Origin: Acetothermia bacterium UBA3571
GTDB lineage: Bacteria > Bipolaricaulota > Bipolaricaulia > Bipolaricaulales > Bipolaricaulaceae
DNA length: 60,369 bases
Reading direction: 5' to 3'
NCBI GenBank assembly: GCA_002375995.1
Contig: DFNI01000026.1
Coordinates: 79,227 to 139,595, forward strand
Shown in pieces: positions 59,161 to 60,369 of the stretch. Both the position numbers and the translations under genes were made by a program. Within the stretch, counting starts at the first letter, position 1; every line of letters starts with the position of its first letter. The notes beneath the pieces are model-generated. The model saw only the letters and a list, made by a program, of their open reading frames with translations. It did no database searches and was not told where the DNA came from.

Positions 59161-59639
59161 GCGGCGGGTTCCTCCTCCGAGAGCTCCTCTTCCAAGCGAA
59201 TCATCTCGATGAGGGCCTCGGCGGCCTGGGCGCCTTTGTTGCCGAGCTTACCCCCCGCCCGCTCCAGGGCCTGTTCCTGGGCATCGGCGGTGATGACCCC
59301 GAAAGTGACCGGGACCGGGAGCTCCAGGGACAGCTTGGCGATCCCCTTGGCCACCTCTGCGGCCACGTAATCGAAGTGGGGGGTGGCGCCGCGGATCACC
59401 GCCGACAGGGCCACGATCCCGTCCACCCCGCCCGTCTCCGCCAGGGCCTTCACCCCCCGTGGGAGCTCGAACGCCCCGGGAACCCAGGCGACATGGATGT
59501 CTTCCTCCCGTACCCCTAGGCGGAGGAACCGATCCAGCGCGCCCTCCAAGAGTTCCCGGGTGAAGACGTGGTTGAAGCGGGAGACCACGATCCCCACCCG
59601 CAGGCCCTCTCCGTTCAGCTTCCCCTCGTAGATACGCAC
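59157..59639 (-). CDS. ribH: 6,7-dimethyl-8-ribityllumazine synthase
   Basis: The 160-residue enzyme makes the lumazine precursor of riboflavin. Signatures are RIYEGKLNGEGLRVGIVVSRFN, WVPGAFELPRGVKALAE, SAVIRGATPHFDYV and PVTFGVITADAQEQALERAGG. The GTG at 59639 is chosen: AGGAGG lies 5 nt upstream and the product then starts as lumazine synthases usually do; upstream ATGs lack an SD. No other riboflavin genes are nearby. It leads the ribH-hisS-apgM run. Confidence 0.93.
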   Translation of the reverse strand: MRIYEGKLNGEGLRVGIVVSRFNHVFTRELLEGALDRFLRLGVREEDIHVAWVPGAFELPRGVKALAETGGVDGIVALSAVIRGATPHFDYVAAEVAKGIAKLSLELPVPVTFGVITADAQEQALERAGGKLGNKGAQAAEALIEMIRLEEELSEEEPAA

Positions 59640-59765
59640 TCCGACCTCCTCGGCGCTTCCGCGGTGTCCTAGCATAGTTTCCGGCACCACGGGTCGCAAG
59701 AGAGGGACGGGAACGGGCCCGCTCGGGTGGGCTCGCCCCGGGCGTCTGGGCCCTTTTGGAGGGGA

Positions 59766-60350
59766 TCAGCGCTGGTCCCGGTTCTCCTCCAGGACCTTTT
59801 CCGCTTCCCGCACAAGCTCGTCGTCGGGGGCCCGCCCGGCGGCCTCGCAGGCGCGGAGGTAATCGCGGAGCAGAGCGACCAGTAGTGGACCGAAGGCCCG
59901 GGGCAGGCGGCGGGCGTGGGGGATGAGGGCCCCGAGCCCCTCGCGGAAGGCCTCGGCGGCCTCGGGTGCCCTCCCGGCCCCCAGCAACGCGTAGCCGTGG
60001 GCCCCCAGGCTCCGGGCGAGATCGGGGAGGAAGCGGTCGGGGTTCTTCTGGGCCAGCTGGCGGCGGATCTCCACGGCCTCCCTTGTGGCCTCCAGGGCCT
60101 CCCCGTGCCGGCCCAGGGCGGAGAGGCAGTTGCCTAGGTTGTTGAGGCTTCCTGCCAGGTCGGGGAGGAAGCGGTCGGGGTTCTTTTTCACGAGCTCGCG
60201 GTAGATGTTCACGGCCTCCCTTGTGGCCTCCAGGGCCTCCTTGTGCCGGCCCAGGGCGCTGAGGCGGATGCCCAAGTTATTGAGGCTGGTGGCCGGGTCG
60301 GGGAGGAAGCGGGCGGGGCTCTTTTTCACAAGTTCGCGGTAGATGGTCAC
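59766..60350 (-). CDS. Tetratricopeptide-repeat protein, C-terminal part, possibly a broken gene
   Basis: About three TPR units of 42 residues are visible, with the consensus NPDRFLPDLA.SLNNLG..LS.LGR..EALEATREAV. The pattern is typical of long bacterial TPR proteins, often with CHAT or signalling domains. The first in-frame start candidate (GTG at 60350) has no SD. Just upstream the repeat reads stop-ATWETV where EATREAV is expected, so GAG appears changed to TAG. Either this is the 3' part of a disrupted gene or a fragment restarting internally; the window ends a few bases later. Confidence 0.6.
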   Translation of the reverse strand: MTIYRELVKKSPARFLPDPATSLNNLGIRLSALGRHKEALEATREAVNIYRELVKKNPDRFLPDLAGSLNNLGNCLSALGRHGEALEATREAVEIRRQLAQKNPDRFLPDLARSLGAHGYALLGAGRAPEAAEAFREGLGALIPHARRLPRAFGPLLVALLRDYLRACEAAGRAPDDELVREAEKVLEENRDQR

Positions 60351-60369
60351 GGTCTCCCATGTGGCCTAC

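Overview
The window is 60 kb of GC-rich, tightly packed bacterial chromosome with about 55 genes. Many genes overlap by ATGA or GTGA, start on GTG or TTG behind a strong AAGGAGG-type Shine-Dalgarno sequence, or lie tail to tail with coding overlap. The gene mix points to a deep-branching, probably anaerobic and thermophile-like bacterium: SpoVS, a MEMO-family protein, archaeal-type phosphoglycerate mutase ApgM, a GH57 amylopullulanase, rubrerythrin-like ferritin, FabK and MutS2. Both sugar-binding proteins have signal peptides without a lipobox cysteine, and one secreted protein ends in an outer-membrane-like aromatic C-terminus, so a two-membrane envelope is likely. My best guess is a Bipolaricaulota/Acetothermia (OP1)-type organism. 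That is inference from gene content only.

Layout. 1-6.3 kb: partial spoVS, then DUF3467 - MEMO - yicC - gmk - acpS, convergent with rpsA; a tRNA-Ile(GAT) followed by a NYN-domain nuclease and a ferritin-like protein. 6.3-10.05 kb: MgtC/DUF4010 membrane protein, a 59-residue winged-helix protein, nadE, GNAT. 10.2-28.2 kb: an 18-kb carbohydrate locus, all on the plus strand. Its first half is a DeoR regulator, a sucrose-phosphate-synthase-like glycosyltransferase, a PfkB kinase, an ABC sugar importer, a ROK regulator and a raffinose-synthase-like GH36 protein. Its second half is a secreted GH57 amylopullulanase, a secreted protein with three glycogen-binding modules, and MalE-MalF-MalG. Neither importer has an ATPase gene here. 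28.3-41.5 kb: alaS, a TMEM175-like channel, a frameshifted kelch protein, a secreted metallo-beta-lactamase-fold protein, a metalloprotease remnant, gyrA-tyrS, thrS and an ion-transporter permease. 41.6-44.4 kb: a vapBC toxin-antitoxin pair with its operator and a decayed IS1634-like element. 44.4-60.4 kb: small unknown and TPR proteins, fabK-mutS2-HD, GNAT-holA, mgtE-(membrane protein)-yajC-secD, cysS, ribH-hisS-apgM and a TPR fragment.

The signals most worth a second look are: (1) a heptanucleotide repeat (GTSACGC)n that sits in frame inside coding regions of alaS (twice) and the GH36-like gene and gives the same VTR-[HD]-A-[SL]-R peptide in either orientation; (2) the alpha-glucan locus with its unusual triple glycogen-binding, cysteine-rich, beta-barrel-like surface protein; (3) the disaccharide cluster pairing an SPS-like transferase, a PfkB kinase and a raffinose-synthase-like protein; (4) a set of genes whose -10 boxes lie only 8-10 nt before the start codon, suggesting leaderless mRNAs beside SD-led genes.
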